A DNA stretch of 64,000 nt from CALABS01 sp050260775 (lineage in GTDB: Bacteria; Pseudomonadota; Alphaproteobacteria; Rhodospirillales; Magnetospirillaceae): contig JBLNCP010000027.1 in the NCBI GenBank assembly GCA_050260775.1, positions 1 through 64,000 of the forward strand, read 5' to 3'. A model generated the notes under the pieces. The model saw nothing but the letters and a program-made list of their open reading frames with translations. It was not told the DNA's origin and searched no databases. Shown here in pieces: positions 20,801 through 28,599 of the stretch (positions are counted from its first letter, which is position 1; every line of letters begins with the position of its first letter). The position numbers and the translations under genes were made by a program.

Positions 20801-21009
20801 GTTGGCACGCTGGACACACAAAGAACCGCGGACAACCCAAGTTCGCCGAGAGCCACGCGCAAGGCAGCCGCATGGGGCGAGCCGGCCACATCGCCGGACG
20901 CAAGATACAGCTCCGGCGGGCGCCGATTGGTGAGCGACAGCTCCTCGATCCATCCCTCTGATCTTGAACCTGCCATCCCTCGTCCCGCTGGCCGCACTCC
21001 GATATACAT
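17872..21009 (-). CDS. Large N6-adenine DNA methyltransferase (Eco57I/PglX-like)
   Basis: A 1045-residue protein. Motif X-like GAYYTPMFLADMVV lies near 329-342, the SAM-binding motif I DPACGSG at 361-367, and the catalytic NPPW at 470-473, which is specific for amino-methylation of adenine. Residues ~600-860 resemble the target-recognition half of type IIG and BREX PglX enzymes. The N-terminal ~150 residues are not a recognisable nuclease, so cutting is probably done by the overlapping downstream PD-(D/E)XK protein. Start could be ATG 21009 or ATG 20976 (preceded by GACGAGGG). It is divergent from the WYL regulator. BREX is not supported: no PglZ, BrxC or BrxL is present. Confidence 0.8.
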   Translation of the reverse strand: MYIGVRPAGRGMAGSRSEGWIEELSLTNRRPPELYLASGDVAGSPHAAALRVALGELGLSAVLCVSSVPTVGFLVGDDVPEGEIDRVHRALWNQGLMGLLVVVSSDAIRAYSLSKLPGSASGEEGADRRLVVTFSRVLDALRVRDIVLSVESGRWWLDHVQYHGREERVDQVLLSNLMSSYAALKRSGLAPLAAQAILMQVMFIAYLEDRGIVSEQYFRSATGSRFGTFSEVLVSGRSDALDALFVQLRDHFNGGLFIAPCSFEQEDVRAPLTSDHLEVLARFRAGVEDMERRQLRLWGYDFRYIPVELLSSVYDRFLGENEEERRADGAYYTPMFLADMVVGKAWDAMSAAERENAAIKDPACGSGIFLVRMFQRLVEHERVKSGRPLDWPALLKVVNRIRGADINPSALRVAAFSLYIALLEQVTPPDIISLMERGHILPKLHGVTLMRRSFFGELDDAPGGEVLIGNPPWASRRRDPGGGLAWSAERGFPCPSDEVAWAFVWKAVKGRTANGLVAFLLPAMAFLHNHSRESVSARSRLFEEINVTAIVNMADLSFLLFDGADRPAALMMFRGELPERGRPYIFEYWCPKADMNLVGRQVICLTAADRNTLRSDAVIADGRILKRKLWARRPDEKLLGFLSGLPKAGDLIDEFENISRRKLSPRTGWVIGQGFKPASEKRLNDPEYSTKQCVDVTRYPHLETRSFTALAQPRMDSRPWPSATVHRAGFVDGFKGPHILIPQGVKRDEGRLRATYTEQDITFRDSIQAIRFPEADRPRAKLLTAILNSKLAAWYAFHQTANLGTDRAKVHQEELLDLPFPAPEDLPDPEKAYGVARQICDLIDAAQLGSDLPLLAGTSVSVDMVDELVYRYFDLTEAEVAIVDDTLKYIVPAMQPRDGDVPDIWRPARYENRSAYGNALAKALQEWVAPGKAVLVDLVASCADLGVVAVSVNAENKQQAYTESLSGDLEGLLTTAWQMLPSKMSGNFQMLPDLRIALCNKLYLFKPMTLRNWLSSTALSDADAIVADLHRARRHYPGQGTEAAE

Positions 21010-21034
21010 AAAAAATGTACCATACGTCCTTCAC

Positions 21035-21061
21035 GTGCGATACGGTTAATGCGTACCGCAC
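21035..21061. promoter_or_regulatory. Inverted repeat between methyltransferase and WYL regulator
   Basis: GTGCGATACG (21035-21044) and CGTACCGCAC (21052-21061) are inverted copies with one mismatch and a 7-bp spacer. Smaller dyads flank it (ACAT-N5-ATGT and GCACA-N7-TGTGC). The position between divergent genes fits an operator for the WYL regulator. It covers the first possible start codon of that gene (21049). Confidence 0.5.
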
Positions 21062-22002
21062 AGATTTTATGTGCGCGAAATGGGGTTTGGCGAGTGGTTG
21101 GCCGAGCAAAAAAACTGCCGCGAGGGCAAGAACTGATTAGCTTTGCGCAGCGCCGCCGACTGGAGGCTATTGAACTCGCACTCTATTGGACGGGGGAGAT
21201 TTGCCGCGCATCCGTTATGCGGGCATTCCAAGTGGCAAAGAACCACGTCACCAAGGATATTGGCCTCTACAAAGAGGTCGCTGGGGGAAACGTCATTTAC
21301 GACGTTCAAAGGCGCCGCTATCGTGCGAATAAGGATTTCACGCCACGTTTTACGAGCAAAGCGGCAGCTGATTATCTGAGTATTTTAATGCTCGGCGCGT
21401 CCAAGAGCGGCCTCTCTGAGGTGCCGCAGGTTTGCGCGGTACCTGCGGACGCCCTACCACTGCCACCAGCCGCCCCCCTAGACGCGGTCCTGCCTGTCAT
21501 AACCCGGGCCATCAGTGATCAGGCCGGAATTCAGATCACCTACCGGTCCTTGAACCGTGAAGGCCCAAATAACAGAATAGTGCTTCCTCGCGCTCTGTTT
21601 CAGACTGGTCGCGCTTGGGCGATGAGGGCGTTTGATGTCGACGCTGACGAATACCGGGATTTTATCATTGCCCGTATTACCCATGCCGAAGGGGCAGATT
21701 TTCTGATCTCCGAATTCGATTTGGACGAAGACGAGTTGTGGGAGACCATTGTCGAGGTCAGTGTCGTGCCTGGAAGGGGCCTCTCCGCAGGTTCGGCGGA
21801 GGTCGTTGCCGATGAATATGGAATGTCAGGGAACCCGGGGCGTCGCGTCTGGAAAGCAAGAATGCGAGCAGCTCTCATTCCCTACTTCCTGGATCACCAC
21901 GGCCTGCGGCCTGGAAGTGATGAAAGCGCAGGGATCCGCCTGCTCAGCATTGCGAACTGGGAGGAGGTAGCGCGATACGACAGGAAGTCCAAGGTCACGT
22001 GA
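21049..22002 (+). CDS. WYL-domain regulator of the BrxR/CapW type
   Basis: Up to 317 residues: N-terminal winged helix (~25-95, FAQRRRLEAIELALYWTGEI then SVMRAFQVAKNHVTKDIGLY), a central WYL domain (~165-240, GIQITYRSLNREGPNNRIVL then GRAWAMRAFDVDADEYRDF) and a C-terminal WCX-like region. This three-part order is that of BrxR and CapW, repressors found beside phage-defence systems that may sense infection through the WYL pocket. It is divergent from the methyltransferase. ATG 21049 lies in an inverted repeat; GTG 21094 is an alternative start. Confidence 0.8.
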   Translation: MRTAQILCARNGVWRVVGRAKKLPRGQELISFAQRRRLEAIELALYWTGEICRASVMRAFQVAKNHVTKDIGLYKEVAGGNVIYDVQRRRYRANKDFTPRFTSKAAADYLSILMLGASKSGLSEVPQVCAVPADALPLPPAAPLDAVLPVITRAISDQAGIQITYRSLNREGPNNRIVLPRALFQTGRAWAMRAFDVDADEYRDFIIARITHAEGADFLISEFDLDEDELWETIVEVSVVPGRGLSAGSAEVVADEYGMSGNPGRRVWKARMRAALIPYFLDHHGLRPGSDESAGIRLLSIANWEEVARYDRKSKVT

Positions 22003-22084
22003 ACGGACTGTGACGCGCTAAGGCACTGTGGTTCAAAAGAGTTTTGGCGATCTATGCTAACTTAGGCCGCAAATTTTTCGATCC

Positions 22085-22176
22085 GTGCTCGGATATGGAG
22101 CGTAAAACAGCTTAATTATGCGAACGCTGCCACCCGGTTCGTTCACTGCCATGCTCACCTATCCTTCACTCCGACA
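22085..22176. repeat. Transposon right end with TnsB-type sites
   Basis: Read inward on the reverse strand, TGTCGGA (22176-22170) is followed by ATAGGTGAGCATGG, whose TGAGCA starts at 22157, the same 19-bp offset as on the left. Weaker copies are CATAATTAAGC (22120-22110) and CATATCCGAGCA (core T position near 22091). The interval 22003-22176 holds no gene. Confidence 0.65.
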
Positions 22177-22181
22177 CCCGT
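22177..22181. repeat. Target-site duplication, right copy (CCCGT)
   Basis: This exact repeat of 6077-6081 abuts the right terminus. Its last base is the first base of the reverse-strand stop codon (TGA) of the downstream peroxidase gene, so the insertion left that gene whole. Confidence 0.9.
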
Positions 22182-23281
22182 CATTTCCCCAGATCGGTCA
22201 TGTCCGGCCGCTGCACTCCGCTCAGCGCCGTCAGGAACGCCTTGAGGTCGGCCTTTTCCTCCGGGCTGAGGCCGCGGGGGCGCAGGGCCGTGGTCTTGTT
22301 GGGATGGGTGCCGCCGCCGGCGTCGTAGAAATCGATCACCTCGTCGAGGGTGGCCAAGGCGCCGTTGTGCATGTAGGGGCCGATGTCGGCGACGTTGCGC
22401 AAGCTCATGGTCCGGAACTTGCCCGCGTCCGCGGCGCGTTTGGTGACCAGCTGGCGGCCGAGGTCCTCGGTGACCTGGGCCCAGCCCGGGAAGCCCATGC
22501 GCTTGGCGTCGAAGCCGATGGTGGCCATGACGGCGGCAAGGCCGCGCACGGTCTGGTCGGGGACGCCGATGTTGTGGAAGCGCTCGTCGGTGAGGTTGGG
22601 ACCCCGGTGGCAGCCGGCACACCCGGCCTTGCCGGCGAACAGGGTCAGGCCGCGCCGCTCGGCGGCGCTCAAGGCGGTTTCGTCGCCGTCGAGATAGCGG
22701 TCGAAGCGGCTGTCGTCGAACACCAGCGTCCGTTCGTAGGTGGCGATCGCCTGGGCGATGCGTGTCGGCGTGACGCCCTCGGTGCCGAAGGCGGCGCCGA
22801 ACAGGGCGGGATAATCCTTGTCCAGCGCCAGCTCGGCCGCCACCAGGTCGGCATCATTGTTGAAGTGGATGCGGTCGGCGATGGTCGAGAGCGGCTGCAT
22901 GTCGAGACTGTCGACGCGCCCGTCCCACAGCAGCGGTCCCTTGAAGGCGACGTTGACCAGGGTCGGCACCTTGCGCCGCTCGGTCTTTGTCGGGAAGGCC
23001 GGGCTGAGCGGCTGCGCCGCCGCGAAGGCCTGGTCGGGACGGTGGCAGCTTTGGCAGGACAGGCTGCCGTCCGCCGACAGCCGGGCATCGGCGAACAGCA
23101 GGCGCCCCAGCTTGACCTTGGCCGGAGACATGGGGTTGTCGGCGGGGACCGGCACCGGCCCGAGACGGCCGAAAACCTTGCGGGCCTCGGCCGGGCTCAT
23201 GGGGTCGCCATCGCCTGCCAGCACGCACCCCGTGAGCGACAGCGAGACAGCAGCGGCGACCAGCGTGGCGACGCGGACCAT
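22181..23281 (-). CDS. Di-haem cytochrome c peroxidase / MauG-family lipoprotein
   Basis: A 366-residue exported protein with a lipoprotein-type signal (lipidated Cys19 in SLSLTGC). It has two c-type haem sites, CQSCH near residue 75 and CAGCH near 220, as in bacterial cytochrome c peroxidases that reduce hydrogen peroxide in the periplasm. AGGAG lies 8 bp before ATG 23281. MauG-like oxygenase activity cannot be excluded. It stands alone, with its 3' end at the transposon junction. Confidence 0.88.
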   Translation of the reverse strand: MVRVATLVAAAVSLSLTGCVLAGDGDPMSPAEARKVFGRLGPVPVPADNPMSPAKVKLGRLLFADARLSADGSLSCQSCHRPDQAFAAAQPLSPAFPTKTERRKVPTLVNVAFKGPLLWDGRVDSLDMQPLSTIADRIHFNNDADLVAAELALDKDYPALFGAAFGTEGVTPTRIAQAIATYERTLVFDDSRFDRYLDGDETALSAAERRGLTLFAGKAGCAGCHRGPNLTDERFHNIGVPDQTVRGLAAVMATIGFDAKRMGFPGWAQVTEDLGRQLVTKRAADAGKFRTMSLRNVADIGPYMHNGALATLDEVIDFYDAGGGTHPNKTTALRPRGLSPEEKADLKAFLTALSGVQRPDMTDLGK

Positions 23282-23407
23282 GGGACGGCACTCCTGCAGA
23301 GGCGAGGGATGCGGCGACGCTAGCACGTCCCATCCGATGGTCGCGATGGCTCGGAGGAGGCTATCCCGCCGTCTGGTCCCCGCCGCCGGAAGGCGTGCCC
23401 AAGCGGG

Positions 23408-23770
23408 TCACCGCCATTGCCGGGCGATCCTGGCCAGCCGTTCCAACTCGTAGGGCTTCTGCAGCACCGGCCGGGCGCGGTCGCATTCGCGCAGGCCGGC
23501 GCTGCCGTAGCCGGTCACGAAGACGAAGGGAATGTTGCGGGCGGCCAGGACGTCGGCGACCGGGTAAACCTTTTCCCCGGCCAGGTTGATGTCCAGGATG
23601 GCGCCGTCGATCGCCACCTCACGGGCTAGCGCCACCCCGTCGCCGACGTTGGACGCGAGGCCCACCACCTCGCACCCCAGGTCCGACAGCGCCAGTTCGA
23701 GCGCCATGGCGAGCATGGCGTCGTCTTCAACGACCATGACACGAAGACCCGCCAGTGCGGCGTCATCCAT
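23408..23770 (-). CDS. Single-domain response regulator
   Basis: A 120-residue CheY-like receiver with no output domain. VVEDD is the acidic pocket, the phosphoacceptor Asp is in ILDINLAG, the conserved Thr is in FVTGYG, and Lys is in LQKPYE. It begins 9 bp after the stop of the PAS/HWE-type kinase gene and is probably its partner. Stand-alone receivers beside HWE kinases often act as phosphate sinks or relays. Confidence 0.9.
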   Translation of the reverse strand: MDDAALAGLRVMVVEDDAMLAMALELALSDLGCEVVGLASNVGDGVALAREVAIDGAILDINLAGEKVYPVADVLAARNIPFVFVTGYGSAGLRECDRARPVLQKPYELERLARIARQWR

Positions 23771-23779
23771 GGCGCTTCG

Positions 23780-24880
23780 TCATTGCAACTGCGCCTCCAG
23801 GCGCGCCCACGGCAGATCCATTTGGCAGAGCATGCCTTCGGGCGGGAAATGGAGCTGCACCTTGCCGCCCAGCTGATGCGCCAGGCCGCGCTCGAGCAGC
23901 GACACCCCGAACCCCTTGCGCCGGGGGGCCTGCACCGGCGGCCCCCCGTGCTCCAGCCATTCCAGGTGGAAGCGCCGGTCGGCGGTGGCGCCGCCCAGAG
24001 TCCAGCTGACGTCGACCCGGCCGTCCGGCTGCGAGAAGGCCCCGTATTTGGCCGCGTTGGTGGCCAGCTCATGGAAGGCCATGCCGAGCGTCACCGCCGA
24101 ATTGGGGGAGACCTGGATGTCGTCGCCCCGGACGGCGAAACGGGCCGGCGCCTCTGCGCCGGCGTAAGGGGCCAACTCCTGGGTCAGCACGTCACGCAGC
24201 GGAGCCCCGCTCCAGGCGGTGCGGTTGAGCAGGTTGTGGGCCTTCGACAGGGTCATCAGCCGCGCCTCGAACTCGCGGCAGAAGGATTGCGGACTGTCCG
24301 CCGTCCGCAGGGTCTGGGCGGCGATGGCCTGGGCGATGGCCAGCGTGTTCTTCACCCGGTGGTTCAGTTCGTCCACCAGCAGCTTCTGGCGCTCCTCGGC
24401 GCGGATGCGTTCGGTGATGTCCTCGTTGATCCCGACGAAATGGGTCACCTCGCCGCTTTCGTCGCGGATGGGCGTGATGGCGAGGTGGATCCAGTAGGTG
24501 TCGCCGCCCTTGCGGCGGTTCAGCAGTTCGCCCCGCCAGGGCTGGCCGGCCTTCAGTTTCCCCCACATCTCCTGGTAGACCGCGGGCGGGGTGGCGGCGG
24601 AGCGGAACAGGGCGGGGGTGCGTCCGAGCATCTCCTCGGCCGTGTAGCCGGTCATGGCGCACAGGGCGGGATTGGCGAACTCGATGGTGCCGGCGCGGTC
24701 GCAGATGACCATGCCCACCGTCGTCTGCTCGACGGCAAGCATCAGCTTCTTCAGGTCGGCCATGTTGCGGCGGAGCGCCGGGTAGTAGTTCTTGTGAACC
24801 GAGCGCTCGCCCAGACCGATGATGCGGGCGCGGGCGTCGTCCCAGCCCTCGTCGGTCCCGTCGTCGTCAGAGCGCTTCAC
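23780..24880 (-). CDS. PAS-domain sensor histidine kinase of the HWE/HisKA_2 class
   Basis: About 366 residues from GTG 24880, preceded by GAGG; this start overlaps the alcohol dehydrogenase stop by 14 bp. A cytoplasmic PAS domain with PAC tail (about residues 45-155, VEQTTVGMVICDRAGTIEF then YWIHLAITPIRDESGEVTH) is followed by the phosphoacceptor His in VDELNHRVKNTLA near residue 170 and an HWE-type ATPase region (FHELATNAAKYGAFS; GFGVSLLERGLAHQLGG). No membrane helix is seen, so it is a soluble sensor. PAS ligand unknown. It is in line with the response regulator downstream. Confidence 0.87.
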   Translation of the reverse strand: MKRSDDDGTDEGWDDARARIIGLGERSVHKNYYPALRRNMADLKKLMLAVEQTTVGMVICDRAGTIEFANPALCAMTGYTAEEMLGRTPALFRSAATPPAVYQEMWGKLKAGQPWRGELLNRRKGGDTYWIHLAITPIRDESGEVTHFVGINEDITERIRAEERQKLLVDELNHRVKNTLAIAQAIAAQTLRTADSPQSFCREFEARLMTLSKAHNLLNRTAWSGAPLRDVLTQELAPYAGAEAPARFAVRGDDIQVSPNSAVTLGMAFHELATNAAKYGAFSQPDGRVDVSWTLGGATADRRFHLEWLEHGGPPVQAPRRKGFGVSLLERGLAHQLGGKVQLHFPPEGMLCQMDLPWARLEAQLQ

Positions 24881-26024
24881 TGTAGATTGCCTCGACGTCG
24901 GCCGCATTGGCGCGGCGGGGGTTGGTGTAGATGCAGGCGTCGCGCACCGCGTTGTGGGCGAGATCGCGCAGGTACCCGGTGCGGAGCCCGCGCGCCTCCA
25001 GCCCGTCATGAATGCCGGCCGCCACCCGCAACGAGCGGATGTCCTCCATGATCAGGCGCTTCTGCTCCGCCGACGTGCGGCCGCGCAGATCCAGCCCCAA
25101 GGCCTCGCCGATGTCGTGGTACCGCTCCGCCGTGGTCGGGAAGTTGAAATCCACCACGAATTCCAGCAGCAGGGCGTTGGTTTCGCCATGGGGGAGGTCC
25201 AGATAGCCGCCGACGCTGTGGGCCATGGCGTGCACCGCCCCCAGGCTGGCATTGGAGAACGCCAGCCCCGCCTGCAGGCTGGCCAGCATCATCTGCTCGC
25301 GCGGTTCCAGCTTGGCGGGATCGGCGATGGCATCGAGCAGGTGGGCGCGGATGCCCCGAATGGCGGAGAGCGCATGGACATCGACCACCGGGGAACTGGC
25401 GGTCGAGACATAGGCTTCGATGGCGTGGGTCAGGGCATCGATGCCCGTGCATGCCGTGAGATAGGGGTCCATGGTCACGGTGGTCTCGGGGTCGACCAGG
25501 GCGACGTCGGGCACCACCGTCTTGCTGATGATGGCGATCTTGCTGCGTTCCGACGTGTTGCAGATGATGGCGAACTGCGAGATGTCGGCCGAGGTGCCAG
25601 CCGTGGTCGGGATGCAGATCAGCGGCGGCCCCGGGGCCGGGATGCGGTCGACGCCCTCGAAATCGAGGATGTGGCCGCCGTTGGCGGCCATGATGCCGAT
25701 GCCCTTGGCGCAGTCGATGACGCTGCCGCCGCCGACGGCGACGATCACGTCGCATGCGGCTTCCCGGTAGAGGTCGGCCCCCGTCATCACCTCATGATCC
25801 TTGGGATTGGGGGTAAGGGCGCTGAAGACGGTGGAGCGGATTCCCTCCTGGCCCAGGCTGTCGAGCACATCCGCCAGCCAGCCGGCTGCCGTCACCCCCT
25901 CGTCGGTCACCACCAGGACCCGTCGGGCATTCAGGTTGCGGGCGTAGAAGCCCACCCGGTGACGGGCACCGACGCCGAAAATGAATTCGGGGGCGACGAA
26001 TTTGCGCAATTCAAAGAGTGGCAT
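24867..26024 (-). CDS. Iron-containing alcohol dehydrogenase
   Basis: A 385-residue group III (Fe-dependent) alcohol dehydrogenase starting MPLFELRKFV. The NAD(P)-binding GGGSVIDCAKG lies near 98-108. The metal-binding region has HAIEAYVST and HAMAHSVGGYLDLPHGETNALLL-type histidines. It interconverts alcohols and aldehydes in the cytoplasm; the substrate is not evident. GAGAG lies upstream of ATG 26024. The 14-bp overlap with the kinase gene suggests they share a message. Confidence 0.88.
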   Translation of the reverse strand: MPLFELRKFVAPEFIFGVGARHRVGFYARNLNARRVLVVTDEGVTAAGWLADVLDSLGQEGIRSTVFSALTPNPKDHEVMTGADLYREAACDVIVAVGGGSVIDCAKGIGIMAANGGHILDFEGVDRIPAPGPPLICIPTTAGTSADISQFAIICNTSERSKIAIISKTVVPDVALVDPETTVTMDPYLTACTGIDALTHAIEAYVSTASSPVVDVHALSAIRGIRAHLLDAIADPAKLEPREQMMLASLQAGLAFSNASLGAVHAMAHSVGGYLDLPHGETNALLLEFVVDFNFPTTAERYHDIGEALGLDLRGRTSAEQKRLIMEDIRSLRVAAGIHDGLEARGLRTGYLRDLAHNAVRDACIYTNPRRANAADVEAIYSEAL

Positions 26025-26196
26025 CGGTCTCTCGCGCTTGTCTGTTGGGATCGATCCCGGCCCCGGCACCGCTCAAGTGTCCGCTACCGCTTCTTGGCTA
26101 GGACATCGGGAGATCAGGCTGTCCTTTGTATTAGGTAGCCCCCCACCGGGACTGCGATAACCCTGCCGGGACAGGGATAACCATGATCGTGCGGGT

Positions 26197-28536
26197 TTGG
26201 GGCGGTTGCGCGGGAAGTCCTTGCCAGCCCCAGGGCCATCGGCCAAGGCGTTCGGCGCGCACGGGGCCTGGAACACGCGTATCGCGCAGGCCATCGAATG
26301 CGGACACAGCGAGCACAAGCCGGACGATGTGGCCGCCGACGACCGGTGCGCCTTCGGCAAATGGCTCCACGACCCTTCCCTCGCCGCGTCCATCCGCGGT
26401 TCGGACGAATACCGCACGGTGGTCAGGCTTCATGCCGACTTTCATCGTGCGGCCGGGGCAACCCTTGCCAAGGCCCTGACCGGCGACCGGGCGGGCGCGC
26501 AGGCCGACCTGGCCGAGGGCCGCTTTGTACGGGCCGCCGCGGCGCTGTCGGGGGCGATGGTCCGCTGGCGGCGGAATGCGGCGACGGCGTGCGCCGGATA
26601 CGGGGGATTGCGCTCGTTCTGTCTGTTCTGGAAGGGGCGGATCGCCCTCCGGATCTGGGTTGCCATCGCCATTCCCGCCCTGGCGGCCCTGGCGACGGTT
26701 GCCTTCTTCGATCTGAACTGGTCGCCACCGCGACGGCTGCCGCCCGCATGGAGCGGGCCGGTGACATGCTGGCCGAGGCCACCGCGACCGTGCACGAACT
26801 GCAGCGCGAGCGCGGCCTGTCCGTCGCCGCCGCCACCAAGGGGGACGCCGCCCTCCAGGCCAAGCGGAAGGAGCCGGCGACGGTGACCGAGCGCAACCGC
26901 GTCGCCCTCGATTCCATCGTGGCTCCCTTGCTGGCCGAGCTGCCCGAGCCCGTGCGCGAGCGGTGGCGGGGGGCCGAGGCGGGCCTGAAGGCGGTGGAGA
27001 CGCTGCGCGCGAAGATCGATGCCGGCGGTGTCGAGCCCGCGGCTATCGCCGCCGCCTTCGGCGCGTCGATCGACACGCTGGTCAGGTTCGAGGAATCGGC
27101 GCAGGTTCTGGCGGTCAAGCCGGACGTCGCGCGTGACATGACGGCGCTGCTTCGAATCTCCCGCACCAAGGAGGCCGCCGGTCAGGAGCGCGCCGCCGGT
27201 GCGGCGGCCATTCTCCTCGGCACCGTCGGGCCGGACACCCGCAAGCGGCTCATGGAACTGGCTGTCGAACAGTCGGTCCGGCTGTCCGCCTATTCGGAGG
27301 GCGCCACGGCCGGCCAGCGGCAGGCGCTGGACGCCGTGCTCGCCGACCCCCAGGTGCGGGCGTTCGAGCAGGTCCGAGGCCGGCTCGCCGAGGGCGACAT
27401 CACCGGCGTAACCGCCGAGTCGTGGTTCGACCTGGCTACCAACCGAATCGACCGTCTGCATCAGATCGAGGAACTGCTCGTCGACGAGATCCGCGACACC
27501 GCCCGCGCCCGCAAGACCGAGGCATGGAGCGACCTTGCCCTGTTCACCGGGCTGACCGGCGCCGCCATGGCCGTGGGCGCCCTGCTGGTCCTTCGAAATC
27601 CCCGCTACCGAGTGCCCCGACGAGGTGGGCGAGATGGCGCGCGCCGTGCTGGTCTTCCAGCAGCAGGCGCTGACCGTCGAGCAGATGACCGCCGAAGCCG
27701 AGCGTCATCGGCGTGAGAGCGAGGCGCCTCGCCATAAGGCGCTGGTCACCATGGCCGACACCATCGAGGCCCAGACCAGCCAGGTGGTGGAGCGGGTGGC
27801 GCATGAGAGCGGCCGGGTCAACGACACGGCCGGGCGGATGGCGCAATCGGCCATCCTGGTCGAGGAGAACGCCCAGCGGGTGGCCGCTGAGCAGAGCCTG
27901 GCCAACGCCCAGGCGGTGGCCGGCGCCTCGGAGGAACTGTCGGCGTCGATCCGCGAGATCGCCAGTCTGGTCGCCCGTTCGAAGGACATCGCGGCCTCGG
28001 TCGCGGCGGCGGTCGAGGAACAGGACGCCGCCACCAAGGAGATCGCCCGCAACGTCCAGCAATCGGCCCAGGCCGCCGAGGAAGGGACCGAGCGCATCGT
28101 CGCGGTGGCCAGCGAGGCGGCCGCGACCGGCCAGCAGGCGGGGACGGTGGAAACCCTGCTGGGCGCCATGGTGGCCCAGGTGGCCGAATTGGGCCACGTG
28201 CTCACCCGGGTGGTGCGCACCGCCACCCCGGACGTTAACCGCCGCGCCAATCCCCGCTTCGCCATCCGGGCCAAGGCCCGCCTGGCGTCGCGCCAGGGCG
28301 AGGTCGAGGGCGGCTTGGCCGACATCTCGGTTGGCGGCGCCCGTGTCACCGGCATGCCCGATGCCGCCTCGCCCGGTGCCGCCCTGGCGGAGCCCTACAC
28401 CCTCAAGCTCGACGACGTGCAGGTGCCGGTGACGGTGATCGAGGCCAAGGGGGGCGTGTGCCGGGTGAGGATCGCCGGCGACCGGGACGGGTCGGTCGGG
28501 CGCTGGATCAGCCGCCGCCAAGCCTCGGCGGCGTAG
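26197..28536 (+). pseudogene. Decayed chemoreceptor: CZB-TM-NIT-TM-(HAMP)-MCP-PilZ
   Basis: Three reading frames together make one receptor. Frame 1 from ~26197 has a zinc-binding CZB domain (AWNTRIAQAIECGH; CAFGKWL; HADFH) and the first membrane helix (WVAIAIPALAALATVAFF). Near 26710-26730 the sequence shifts frame into a NIT (nitrate/nitrite-sensing) domain with VHELQRERG and a second helix near 27530-27590. Near 27595 most of HAMP is missing and the frame shifts back at EIPATECPDEVGEMARAV. The signalling domain has also lost its tip: ARSKDIA joins directly to VAAAVEEQ. A PilZ domain (NPRFAIRAKARL) ends it. The missing CheA/CheW-binding tip makes it non-functional as a chemoreceptor even if the frameshifts were errors. 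No clear start codon. Confidence 0.8.
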
Positions 28537-28551
28537 GCAAACGACAAACAA

Positions 28552-28577
28552 AAAGGGCGCCCCGAGGGGCGCCCTTT
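28552..28577 (-). terminator. Rho-independent terminator after leuB
   Basis: AAAGGGCGCCCC and GGGGCGCCCTTT enclose a 2-bp loop; on the reverse strand the stem is followed by a T run, so it ends leuB. The symmetric stem could also stop forward transcripts from the chemoreceptor remnant. Confidence 0.85.
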
Positions 28578-28599
28578 CGCTTTGGTGCGGCGAAACGCC

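Larger units (their letters stand above)
6082..22176. mobile_element. Complete Tn7-like transposon (TniQ-TnsABC) with two defence cargo modules
   Basis: The element is 16,095 bp. Its ends are TGTCGGA (6082-6088) and the inverted TCCGACA (22170-22176). Both ends have TGAGCA starting exactly 19 bp inside the terminus, and both are flanked by CCCGT. The transposition genes tniQ, tnsA, tnsB and tnsC (12350-17115) lie in the middle rather than at one end. Left cargo: nuclease-like protein, Mokosh type II-like helicase-PLD, small membrane protein and XRE regulator. Right cargo: PD-(D/E)XK protein, adenine methyltransferase and WYL regulator. It sits between tRNA-Gln and the 3' end of a peroxidase gene, whose stop codon is retained because the duplicated T restores it. 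TnsA implies cut-and-paste movement. All transposition genes look intact. Confidence 0.9.

Noticed and set aside
17126..21009. BREX or DISARM system
   Set aside because: The methyltransferase resembles PglX, but PglZ, BrxA/B/C/L and DrmA/B/C are all absent.
5972..22176. Genomic island integrated at tRNA-Gln by a tyrosine recombinase
   Set aside because: There is no integrase gene and no repeat of the tRNA 3' end at the far junction. The CCCGT duplication and TnsABC genes explain the insertion.
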